From the NCBI GenBank assembly GCA_024741835.1, contig JAENRP010000152.1:1-64000 (forward strand): 64,000 bases of DNA, read 5' to 3'. This document shows positions 24,610 through 34,159 of this stretch, piece by piece (the stretch's first letter is position 1; each line of letters begins with the position of its first letter). The position numbers and the translations under genes were made by a program. The notes under the pieces are model-generated. The model saw nothing but the letters and a program-made list of their open reading frames with translations, was not told the DNA's origin and ran no database searches. This DNA is from Diplocarpon mali (taxonomy: Eukaryota > Ascomycota > Leotiomycetes > Helotiales > Drepanopezizaceae).

Positions 24610-24855
24610 TGTTGCAGGAATGCCCGTCACATGTTTGTCACATGATCTGTCACATGACACATCATACACATGATGTGTCATATGACTTGCCATATGACTT
24701 AGTGGCAGCCCTTATTAAATAGCTCGTAGTTAGAGAGCTCTTATGAATCAAGACATAAGACACTCAACATCGTCGTTTGCACCTTATACTTCTTTGTGCC
24801 CTCTTCTAGTTTACTATCAAGTTCACTATTAGAGAACCTCCTTACTATTGCTATA
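24610..24855 (+). repeat. Copia-2 5' LTR
   Basis: 246 bp, TGTTGCAGGAATG to TTGCTATA. It contains repeated CACATGA boxes and a perfect 12-bp inverted repeat with a 4-nt loop (24654-24665 and 24670-24681). Much less RIP-mutated than its partner at 29909-30154. Confidence 0.92.
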
Positions 24856-24874
24856 GGTTATGAGCCCCGTATGC
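24856..24874 (+). other. Copia-2 primer-binding site (half-tRNA initiator Met)
   Basis: GGTTATGAGCCCCGTATGC begins at the base after the 5' LTR. It is complementary to the anticodon loop and 5' stem of initiator tRNA-Met (…GGGCUCAUAACC), not to a tRNA 3' end. Drosophila copia uses the same internal priming with a tRNA half. The identical 19 bases occur in the reverse copy at 58564-58582. Confidence 0.75.
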
Positions 24875-26313
24875 TTATAAATAGCATTCGACAAATTCCA
24901 TCGATCAGAGTCTCCTTTATAAATGAAAAGGCTAATCGATATTTTTGAGTTTTTATTACTTAACTAACGACGCATAATAGCGTCATCTTAATAATAAAAT
25001 AGTAGCTACTCCCCTTCTGGAGCGCTACGCAATAATCCAAGCTCACGCAAGATTCGTTACTATAGCTGAATTATTAGGACTGATAGCTGAGATTACTAGC
25101 TTAATTGCTAAAAGTACTTTACTACTTGAATCACCTATTTTTAAAGGGACTGATATATAGTACCTTAAACTCGAATTTAATAGTTTATCTCCTCCTCCTC
25201 CTCCTTTTCCTCCTTTCGATAACTCTATATATATATATATAAATAAGATGTTATCGTTGTCTTCGGCTGCCCTTAGCCTCCCTAAGTCTTAAAAGCTTAA
25301 AGGCGCAAAGGACTATAGCTAGTAGAGGAATAAGGTTTTGAACCTTGCAAAGTCAAACGCTTTAACTATACATCTTTATATAAAAGTTAAAACATATGCT
25401 CTACTTAAGGTTGACTTATAGGACCGTTCTATTACAAATAAGGAAAGGGATAATTAGGTTAGATAGGAAGCTAAGGAATCTTAGATAAAGCTTGCTATTA
25501 TACTTAATTGCAAACCAAGCCTACTAGCTTATACAAAAGGCGATAAATCTGCCTTAGATATAGGAAGCTCTTTAAAAATAGTATAAAGGATCTGGAATAG
25601 TGCTTGAATACAACGCTATATAGACCTACGTTACTATTAAATATAACGACTTCAATTCACTCAAAGCTTACGTCATTGCCTTCAGGCTTTTAATCACTAA
25701 ATTAGAAGCTCTCGACTCTGCCCCTCCCTCTTACTAGCACCCTATTATATTTATTGCTAGCTATTCCAATAGATGGCCCATTTAAGTAGATCGATAATGC
25801 TCTAACCTTCGCTTAGCTATAGCAGCTAGACGAAAATCAAAGATCACGCTTAAAGCTCTTATTAAAGATATTACTAATAAAGCTCGAGCCTTATAGAGTT
25901 TAAAGATGAATAGAACCGTCTTATATAGTAACAAATCGGCTAGCAAGCCGCATTCCTCTAACTATAAGAAGTCAGATAATAAGGGAGGTTTCAAAGACTT
26001 AAAGAAGAGCACCTCTAGGAATACTACCAATTCCCCTAACTCCCCTAACTCCCCCTATCCTTATTGCAAGCAACCAGAGCCATACTATAAGGCAGAAGAT
26101 TGCTTTATAATTAATAAATCGAAAAGAGAGGCTTAAGAGAAGGACTTAAGGAAGAAGTACGTATTCTATTACCTTAAAGGCAAGGACGACAAGTCCTCGC
26201 TATTATCACTAAAGGGTAAGAAGCCTTCTAGGAAGATTCAAAAGGAAGACGAAGAGTCAGATAATGACCTCTTTAGGCATACTATGCTATTACTATCCCT
26301 AGGGCCAATTTCC

Positions 26314-26336
26314 ACTCGCGGGCCGGGCCCGGGAGT
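26314..26336 (+). repeat. Best-preserved copy of the 23-bp palindrome
   Basis: Reads ACTC-GCG-GGCC-G-GGCC-CGGG-AGT, almost free of RIP change. It lies in the Copia-2 polyprotein just before the protease active site, in the frame T-R-G-P-G-P-G-V. The equivalent place in the reverse copy has two units (57061 and 57115). Confidence 0.85.
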
Positions 26337-27723
26337 CAGTTCTTCTACCTACTTCTTATCAAAATTGAAGAATCGTTGGCTATACGACACAGGTGCTAGT
26401 AAGCATATCTCCAATGATCTCTCTAAGTTCACTTCCTATATTGCTTAAGATAATCTACCTTTCTTAAGTATAGTTAATAGATCTATTTAACCTCTTAGCG
26501 TTAGTACTTGCAAAGTCAATGCACTTAAATCCAATAGAAAGGTGTATATTCTTAAGTTAATTAATACTTTCTATATACCTCAATCACCTATCTACCTATA
26601 CTTAAGTAGTAAATTCAATAAAATCAAAGGCTTCTATCAATATAGCAAGCTATTCCTATCTAATAAGAAGGAAATTTGCACTATTGATAATAATATATAT
26701 ATTAATAAGGAATAGCCTTCTACTAACTCCTCTAGTTACGTAAGTAGATATACTCTCCTAGCTGCTATTAAGAATGGACCTTTTAATATTAAGCTTTAGT
26801 ACTATCGATTAAGCTACGCTGGCTTATAAACGGTTAAAAAGACCTAATCTACTATTATTAATATATAGATTAAGGAAATAAAATTAAGGAAGATGCGAAT
26901 TTGCGCCCCTTATAAGAAAGGCAGACCTCTCTAATATATTAATAAACGTTTAGCTTGCCCTTAACCTACGAAGGCACTTAATAAGCTATATATCAACGTA
27001 GTTTATCTAAAGCCAACTAGCCTTAATAGCTATAAATACGCCTCTATCTTCACTTGCCTAGCTATAATAGCTAGATAGGGATAGACTTATATAAATAAAT
27101 CTAATGCCTTTAAGGCAAATAAGAAGATGATCAGCCTCTTATAAACTTAGTATAATTATATAATTAAGCGATAGAGAACTAATAAAGGCAAAGAGTACTC
27201 TCTTATACAAATGCGAATACTTATAGAAAACCTTAGTATAATTTTAAAAGAATCTACTCTATATATACTAGAATAAGACAGCAGATTAGAATAATCAATT
27301 CGCATACTAATAGAAAAGTTGCAAATAGCTATAATTAACCAAAATATCCCCTCCTTTTTCTAGCCTTACCTCCTTCTTTTAGTAATATATATTACTAATC
27401 TTACCGCCTTTAATATTTTAAGTGGCAAGACTCTATATAAGGTCTTTTAGGATAATATTAAGCTTAATAAGTCTTATACTCCCTTTGTTAAGTATCTCTA
27501 AGTCCTAGGCTATTACATCTATATACTAATCGAGAAAGAAAGGCGAACTTAAAGCAATAAACTCGCTCTAAAAGCAGAGGTAGGTACTCTTATTAGATTT
27601 AATAGTAGAAGTATCTATCAAATCTATATACTATCGCAAATAAGTGAAAAGATTATTCGATTATCTTATATTCGATTCGATAAAGATAGCCTAATTATAG
27701 AGCTATAATTAAGGGGTGATTTG

Positions 27724-27842
27724 ACTCTTAGTCTAGGACCGCAAGTCAATTCTCACTTTTACAATAATTTTACTCCTAGGCCGGGACCGCGAGTCAATAC
27801 TAACTCTTATAATAATTTCACTCCTAGGCCGGGACTAAGAGT
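27724..27842 (+). repeat. Three palindromes at 48-bp steps in the Copia-2 linker
   Basis: Units at 27724, 27772 and 27820, exactly 48 bp apart, each with a spacer like CAATNCTNACTNTTANAATA. They encode T-L-S-L-G-P-Q-V, T-P-R-P-G-P-R-V and T-P-R-P-G-L-R-V between integrase and RT. The reverse copy has three units at 45-bp steps (55558, 55603, 55648), so spacer length changed by one codon. Confidence 0.88.
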
Positions 27843-29639
27843 CAATTCTGATTTAAGAGAAGCTAATAAAGCTAAGCTTCTAACTTTAAGAAAGAGAGGA
27901 AGACCTCCTAGTTCAAAGAATAAGGCTTACCCTTAGCCTTCTAAGAAAAGAGCTACTTACTCTACTGCTCTTAGATCCAAAGCTGATAACTCTAATAATA
28001 AGAAAGCCTATTTAAGTGCCTTCTATATAGCCTTACTTGACTCTCCTTACCCAAATGACCTAAAAACAGTCGAATAAGCCCTCTCTTGCGCTAACGCTAA
28101 CAAATAGCGATCTACGATCAACTTTAAGTACAATTCCCTTACTTATAAGAATATATAAGTAGTAGTAAAACGCTTAGAATTCTTTAAAGATAATAGAGTA
28201 CTTAGATCGAGACTTATCTTTAAAATAAAAAGAGACTAAAATAGGGAAATCTCCCGATAGAAGGTCAGATTCATTGTATAAGGCTATATATAATAATAAG
28301 GTCGAGATTACAATTAGACTTTTGCTAAAGTATGCAAATCTGCGGTTTAAAAGATCGCAATTGCGCTTATAGCGCTATACAACTTTAAGCTAGATCAGTT
28401 CAACGTTAAGATAGCTTTCCTTAATTTAAAAGCTGACTTTAACATCTATATCAAGTTACCTCTTAAATATACTTATAATAAGGTCGTTCTTTTATCTTAA
28501 GAATACTATCTTAAGCTTCTTAAGGCCTTATATAGCTTAAAGCAATCTCTACGATTATAGTAAGAAAAGCTACGGTCTAAGCTACAAAAGCTCGATTTTC
28601 AACCTCTTAATACTAATAATTGTATATATATTAACTGCGCCTCTTAAATTCTTATTATCACTTATATCGACGACTTCCTTATAGTAGCAAAGAAGGGTAA
28701 TATATATAATAAATTTAAAAGAGATCTTCGCAACCTCTTTAAGATTATAGGTAGTGAAACAGCTAACTACTTCTTAAGAGTATATATAGTTAAAGATCGA
28801 TAAAATAAAACGATCTTACTTTATTAAAACGCTTATATTAATAAGGTTCTTAAACGTTTTTATATAACTAATTGTAAAAGCGTACTAACGCCTTTTGCTA
28901 ATAGCTATAAAGTTCATATAGTCAAATTTAAAGGCCAAGCCACTTTATAAGAAGTAAAGCTATACTAAGAGATCTGCGGTTTATTATAGTACCTTACGCA
29001 CTATACGCATTAGGATATACTATACTATTACTCTATTCTTAGCAAATTCCTTACTAACCCTTTACTATAATATATAGTAGCTTTAAAACGAGTTTTATAA
29101 TACTTGCAAGGAACGCGATTCTATTATACTACCTTTAGAAGCAAAACAACTAACCTAAAGCTTTAGAAATTGCATAGCTACTGCGATTCTAATTAAGCAG
29201 GTGATAGAGGAAGTAGAGCCTCCTATTCTAGGGCCGTCTTCTTCCTTAATAATAGCATAATTACTACCTCCTTTAAGCGATAGACTATTATCGCTCTCTT
29301 ATTTATAAAAGTAGAGTATGTTACTATATGCAAATTCGCATAAGAGGCCTTTTAGATACGCTAAGTACTTAAGGAAATAGGCTATACTAGCGATAATGCT
29401 ACTAAAGTCGAGATGATCTACGATAATTAGAAAGCCCTTTATCTTATTAAGAACCCCTAATATCATTAGAGAACGAAATATATTAATATCAAGTTCTATT
29501 ATATTTAGTAAAAGCTTTAAAAAGGCTATTTAAACCTCTAGTATACGAATACTAAAGACAACGCCGCCGATGGACTTACTAAGAGCTTAAATAGCTCTAA
29601 CTACGCCGCCTTTATTAAATTGTTAAATATAAAGGTTCT

Positions 29640-29748
29640 GTACCTCAATTAAGGGGTGATTTTTTTTTTATACCTCTATTATAAGGTGATTTTTTTTACA
29701 CTTCCATTAAGGGGTGATTTTTTTTACTCCTAAGCCGGGCCCGCGAGT
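29640..29748 (+). repeat. Short repeats and palindrome in the Copia-2 3' end
   Basis: After the polyprotein end, TTAAGGGGTGATTTTTT-type units recur three times (near 29650, 29682, 29708), with a further copy of TTAAGGGGTGATTT at 27708 before the linker cluster. They lead into a palindrome unit at 29726-29748 (ACTCCTAAGCCGGG then CCCGCGAGT). The reverse copy has the same block at 53658-53770. Confidence 0.75.
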
Positions 29749-29908
29749 TGATTTTGACTTACTAAGGGGTGGATTTCGCACTAGCGAACTCTACTCTATT
29801 TCCTATATCTGCAGGTTGATTTTTCATACGAAACTATAGATTATAACAAAAGTTATAATATCATATATATTGCTAGCAAGTACCTTTAAAGGTCTCCCCA
29901 GAGGGGTG

Positions 29909-30154
29909 TATTATAAGAATGCCTATCACATATTTGTCATATGATCTATTATATAATATATCATATATATAATATGTCATATGACTTGCCATATAACTTA
30001 GTAGCAGCCCTTATTAAATAGCTCATAGTTAGAGAGCTCTTATGAATCAAGACACAAGACACTCAATATCGTCGTTTGCACCTCATACTTCTTCGTGCCC
30101 TCTTCTAGTTTACTATCAAGTTCACTATCAGAGAACCTCCTTACTATTGCTACA
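29909..30154 (+). repeat. Copia-2 3' LTR
   Basis: 246 bp, starting TATTATAAG where the 5' LTR has TGTTGCAGG (four transitions in nine bases), preceded by a G-rich CCCCAGAGGGG tract. A 77-codon open stretch from 30042 runs across its end into Copia-1 sequence by chance. Confidence 0.9.
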
Positions 30155-31000
30155 GTATATTAAAAAGATCCTAAACCAAATAGGACTCTTTACTTATACT
30201 TTTAACTTTAAGCCAAAGCGTACTCTAATCGAAGGAAAGTATAATAAGTTAAAGCCTACTAATGAAAATAAGTAGAAAGGAGATCTAAAGAAGTACTAAT
30301 AGGATATTAGAGCAATTATATATACTATAGTATATATAAGACTAGATATTGCCTTTATTATTAAGCAACTTAATCAGAACCTAAAGGATCTGATAATTCG
30401 ATATAAGAATGCAGTCAAGCGACTTAAAAGGTACCTTCGATTAATAATTATATAAAAGGTAAGATATAAACTAATAAAATATATAAGCGCAAAGCTTAAA
30501 GTATATACCGATTCCAATTAGGTAAATATAAAAGGTTAAAAAAGTATATTTAAAAGCGTAGCAGTATTATATAGCAGGCCTATATTATAAGAAAGTAGGA
30601 AGTAGAAATCAGTAGCTACTGCAAGCACTAAGGCCGAATATATATCAATATTATTAAATTGTAAGTAAGGATTATAAATCGCCTAAGTTCTAAAAGATAT
30701 AAGTTTCGCTAAGTATATTAAATAAGATAAGAACTATATTAATCTCTAAGCAGATAATATAAGGGCAATTGCACTTGCAAAGAATCTATACTTATATAAG
30801 CGATCGAAATATATTAATATTACCTACTACTTTATCTGCAACCTTATTATAAAGAATAAGTTATTAATTACCTATATCCTAACTAATCGAATAGTAGCAA
30901 ATGGATTTATAAAGCTATTAAAAATAATTGCAAAGTTCGAAGCATTCAAAGATATATTAAGGTTATAGAAGATAGTAAGGGCTTAGTAGGCTTAAGGACG
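30155..31000 (+). pseudogene. Copia-1 RNase H end (copy 2)
   Basis: Resumes after Copia-2 with YIKKILNQIGLFTYTFNFK, continuing to NGFIKLLKIIAKF near 30900. Matches 18480-19312 of copy 1. Includes the RT thumb/connection, RNase H core and the Copia terminus. Broken by stops. Confidence 0.85.
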
Positions 31001-31150
31001 ACTCCTAGGCCTACCCTACGAGTTAGGTCATATAGTCTTATAAAGGAAAAGTTTTTAAATCGACTCCTAGGCCTAGACTGCGAATTAAGTCATATAGTCT
31101 TATAAAGGAACGCTTTTAGGAAATTTAACTCCTAGTCCCGCTTTATAAGT
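31001..31150 (+). repeat. Three palindromes in the Copia-1 3' untranslated region (copy 2)
   Basis: Units at 31001-31023, 31063-31085 and 31128-31150 (steps 62 and 65), matching 19324-19472 of copy 1 and 63305-63453 of the reverse copy. Confidence 0.85.
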
Positions 31151-31220
31151 AAGGTTAGTGATTTTAATAGAGGTTACTATTAATTGATTATTTTTAATTT
31201 AAAGAGATACTTAAGAGTTA

Positions 31221-31746
31221 GATTAGCGTAAAAGGATAGTTGTTATTTTCCTAACTATAGGTCAATTAGAGTAAGGTCTAAGTAAAGGTATTAAGATAGG
31301 TAATATAGCTATCACTCTAATGTATTATTATATGACCCTACTACTTAATCAATAGGATATTAATACATATATAGCTATAGGAAAGAAAGGGGTAACCTTC
31401 CTTCCCTAACTCTTACTAATATATCGACCATCGACCTCTAGAAGCCTCCTTTACCTACTGCGCCGACTCACTTAAGCTCAATAGATTAGCGCAAAAGGAT
31501 AATTATTATTTTCCTAACTGCAGGTCAATTAGAGTAAGGTCTAAGTAGGGGTATTAAGATAAGTAACATAGCTATCACTCTAATATATTATTATATAACC
31601 CTACTACTTAATCAGTAGGATATTAACATATATATAGCTATAAGGAAGAAAGAGGTAACCTTCCTTCCCTAACTCTTACTAATATATCGACCATTGACCT
31701 TTAAAAGCCTCTTTTACCTACTGCGCCGACTTACTTAAGCTTAATA
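31221..31746 (+). repeat. Exact 263-bp tandem duplication ending in Copia-1 LTRs
   Basis: Unit 1 is 31221-31483 and unit 2 is 31484-31746. Each is 68 bp of 3' untranslated sequence (starting GATTAGCGYAAAAGGATA) plus a 195-bp LTR (31289-31483, 31552-31746). The units abut without intervening bases and differ by RIP-type transitions. This is not the LTR-internal-LTR arrangement of normal transposition. Confidence 0.88.
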
Positions 31747-31749
31747 ATA

Positions 31750-32740
31750 TCAGTTATAATATCTGTCTCTTTAATTAAGCAGTTATTATTAGGGTACTAG
31801 TACTTCAGCTACTTAATAACTTCTCTCTTCTACTCTTCTAATGCTATAGACCTATTTGCTATAATAGCTTTCATTTAAGGATAAGATTTAAACTTCCTAA
31901 AGGCCTCTTTATAAAGAAGAATTAAGATAGCCCTTAGATATATAAGAGTAGGCAGAAAGGGCTATCCCTCGACCTCGAAGTTATAATCGAGGCGGTTTAG
32001 CTATAATTCTATAAGCATTTTACTATCAAAGTCTTAATATCTTTCAAATCTCAGCAGCTTTAAGGATACTATATCTAGCTTCTAATCTTAAGTAGTATTC
32101 GAGGTATCTACTTTAGAAATCTTTCGCTTAATAGGCAAGACCTTAAGAGTCTCTTAATTAGCGAGCTAGGCGTGAAGGCTCTAAGTAAGGTATTCCCTTA
32201 ATTAAGAGGTCTTTGATCCGATTCTTAAGAGCGTAAGTAGCTTATAGCTTCTTAGTTCTTAAGAAAACTCCTAGCCGAATTGTACTATTAATAGGGATAG
32301 GCTCTCTATACCTTCTTTAACTCCTTAACTAAATGCTTAAGCCTCTATTGCCCTTCCTCCTCTTTCTTATAAGGTTTCAGATGATTCCTTATCCTTAAAG
32401 GGGCTTACTAATATTTTCAATTCTTCCTTAAGATTCCGCTCTTATAAAGGTAAGGAAGGAGTACTACTAAGTGCGATTGCAATAGTATTAAGGATCTGGT
32501 TTATTAGCTCTTAGAATAAGGTATCTACTTTTAAAGAATCGTTTAAATACTTATCTAAGTTCAAAGACTTATATAGTAGCGCTTTATAAGGTACTAGGCA
32601 TTCCTTAATAGATCTATCCTTAAGGCAGTCTAGCTTTAATAGATATAAAGCTACGATATCTATTATATACTATATAATATTATATAGTATTAACGGTCTA
32701 ATAGAGGTTACTATATCAGATCCTCTATTCTAATAACTAG
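31750..32740 (-). pseudogene. Gag-like frame of an LTR-A element
   Basis: A decayed minus-strand frame starting inside LTR-A copy 3: IDIVALYLLKLDCLKDRSIK, then ECLVPYKALLYKSLNLDKYL, NTIAIALSSTPSLPL, SKMLIEL, NRLDYNFEVEGQPFLPTLIY, LLYKEAFRKFKSYP. Few stops, mostly where Trp or Gln is plausible. Its position just downstream of an LTR in the same direction suggests gag, but I recognise no domain. It is unlike the Gypsy-1 gag. The frame is cut at the left by the Copia-1 duplication. Confidence 0.5.
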
Positions 32741-32775
32741 ATCTAATAACTCTAAGTGCTAGGAGGTGCCTATCT

Positions 32776-33039
32776 TAAATTAGGAATATAGTATAAAACA
32801 GAAGGGAGACAATACAAGAATAGGCCTAAGGGAAGACCTAAAAACAAGAGGAGGAAGCACCATAAGCGGGCTCTCTTAGACAAGGTGTTAGGAACAAGTC
32901 CTAAGTATAGGGTATATTCGGTACTTATAGCGACGCGCGCTTGTCTCTATGTACAGAAGAGGTCCCTTTTATCCTCCTGTCGGCCCTGCCCTATCATGTG
33001 ACTTTTATCACGTGATTCATCCATACCCAGGTCTCCACA
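32776..33039 (-). repeat. LTR-A copy 3, least decayed
   Basis: About 260 bp on the minus strand from TGTGGAGACC (33039 downward). Keeps TCACGTGA and TCACATGA boxes, then GGATAAAAGGGACC as TATA element. Same family as 424-668 and 8140-8378. Acts as 5' LTR to the gag-like frame at its left. Confidence 0.65.
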
Positions 33040-33574
33040 ATAGGTACGAGTCTAAGTGCAGGGGAGGTATAACGTAGTATAGTATTAAGAATCTATTCTA
33101 AGTACGGCAAGTGGCCTTATGCCTAATTAGGGTTAGTCGATAGGCAGGTATATCCCTTAAGGTCCTTTAGGAGCTGAATCCGATATTTGCTTTATAGAGT
33201 GCAGATCTATACAGCTAATAGTGATCTATCTCTAATAAACGTTAGATAGGTGCCGTTTGTATAATAGTAGCCGTAGCCTTTAAGTAGAATCAACGCCTTT
33301 TTAAGTTTTAGTTTATATAAACGCGTTATATAGCCTTATGCTTAAACCTTGAGTTATTTATATTAATTAAGGACGCGTTTAAATCAGAGATATTATATAG
33401 CGTTTTCTCGTCCTTACGTAGGGTACTAGTAAAGATCAACGATCTATAGTTATATAATAGTGGTTGATTGATCTAAAAGAGGAGGAGAGAGGTTTTAAAA
33501 GGAGCTTTAATAACCCTAAGGTCCGTGCGCCAAAGGCGCCAGTTACGTAATCCCCACCACAATCCCTATCTCAA
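33040..33574. other. Unclassified, lightly mutated sequence
   Basis: About 535 bp with more C and G than the flanking repeats (for example GCCAAAGGCGCCAGTTACG near 33525). No convincing ORF, RNA gene or repeat partner within the window. It may be a single-copy relic or a piece of an element whose other copies lie elsewhere. Confidence 0.4.
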
Positions 33575-33685
33575 TAGATATCGATATATAGATAGCTTTA
33601 AGAAGGAAAGGGGTAACCTTCCTTCCCTAACTCTTACTAATATATCTACTATCGACCTTTAGAAGCTTCCTATACCTACTGCGAC
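33575..33685 (+). repeat. Truncated Copia-1 LTR
   Basis: Retains the second half of the 195-bp LTR (AGGAAAGGGGTAACCTTCCT to CCTACTGCG). First part and last about 20 bp are missing. Confidence 0.75.
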
Positions 33686-33736
33686 TATTTAATACGTTTA
33701 ATAGTAAACTTATTTCTAATAATAAGTAGTAGTAAT

Positions 33737-33918
33737 TGTAGGAATAAGTAGCATGGAGTTGGTCAGGTGACTAGGGAATCGATTGGCACGTGGCTTAGCG
33801 CGCAGGCTAGCGCGTAGGCATATACCTCGAGCCCTCGCTCTTTCTATATTCTAATGATCAATAAGACAATACAACTATTAGAAGAATCAATTCAGTACGC
33901 ATACTTGTAAAACTAATA
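33737..33918 (+). repeat. Copia-3 5' LTR
   Basis: 182 bp, TGTAGGAATAAGTAGC to GTAAAACTAATA. Keeps several CpG and GCGCGC-rich parts; differs from the 3' LTR by a small number of transitions. Confidence 0.9.
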
Positions 33919-34159
33919 CTAATCAGTAGTTGAATATTATAGATAGTTAGGAAAAACAAAAGAGGTAGTATAGCAAAGACGCGTCAGCTGATTCTTTGCT
34001 TTATTATACTATCGAATCTTCTCTATTTTTCTTCTATTAAGTAAGAGATTTGAAGAATATTCAAAAGGTATTAAGATTCTCTTCCATTAGGTAGTAAGAA
34101 TTAAGATAACCTGCGTCTATTACGTACAATAGTATCGCTGCTTGATAAATCTCTTCTAT

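Larger units (their letters stand above)
25240..29650 (+). pseudogene. Copia-2 gag-pol polyprotein (copy 1), lightly broken
   Basis: One frame is traceable almost throughout. Gag with charged linker and Cys/His box near 26060-26110; protease with RWLYDTGASKHISND (26370-26415); integrase zinc-finger and core (26790-27430); linker with three palindrome units and LRKRGRPPSSKNK (27720-27930); RT with KDNRVLRSRLIFKIKR, DFNIYIKLPLKYTYN and ITYIDDFLIVAKK (intact Y-I-D-D, about 28655); RNase H with SYCDSNQAGDRGSRASYSRA and NAADGLTKSL near 29560. Stops sit at expected Gln/Trp. Catalytic residues are mostly kept, but the frame is broken, so it is inactive as it stands. Confidence 0.85.
24610..30154 (+). 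mobile_element. Copia-2, nearly intact Ty1/Copia element (copy 1)
   Basis: 5545 bp with 246-bp LTRs at both ends and an exact 5-bp target duplication GTATA (24605-24609 and 30155-30159). It interrupts the RNase H end of Copia-1 copy 2. Gag-pol frame is long and interrupted by a moderate number of stops, mostly at Gln/Trp. A second copy is at 53231-58832 (-). Confidence 0.93.
19549..31483 (+). mobile_element. Copia-1 copy 2, full length with two insertions
   Basis: Runs from the shared LTR to the LTR at 31289-31483. Removing the solo LTR (24247-24441) and Copia-2 (24610-30154) plus one target duplication each leaves about 6.2 kb, a normal Ty1/Copia length. Leader, gag, protease, integrase, RT, RNase H are in Copia order. 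All frames carry RIP stops. Confidence 0.9.

Noticed and set aside
30042..30275. 77-codon plus-strand ORF as a small gene
   Set aside because: It crosses the Copia-2 3' LTR end into Copia-1 RNase H, so it is a junction artefact.
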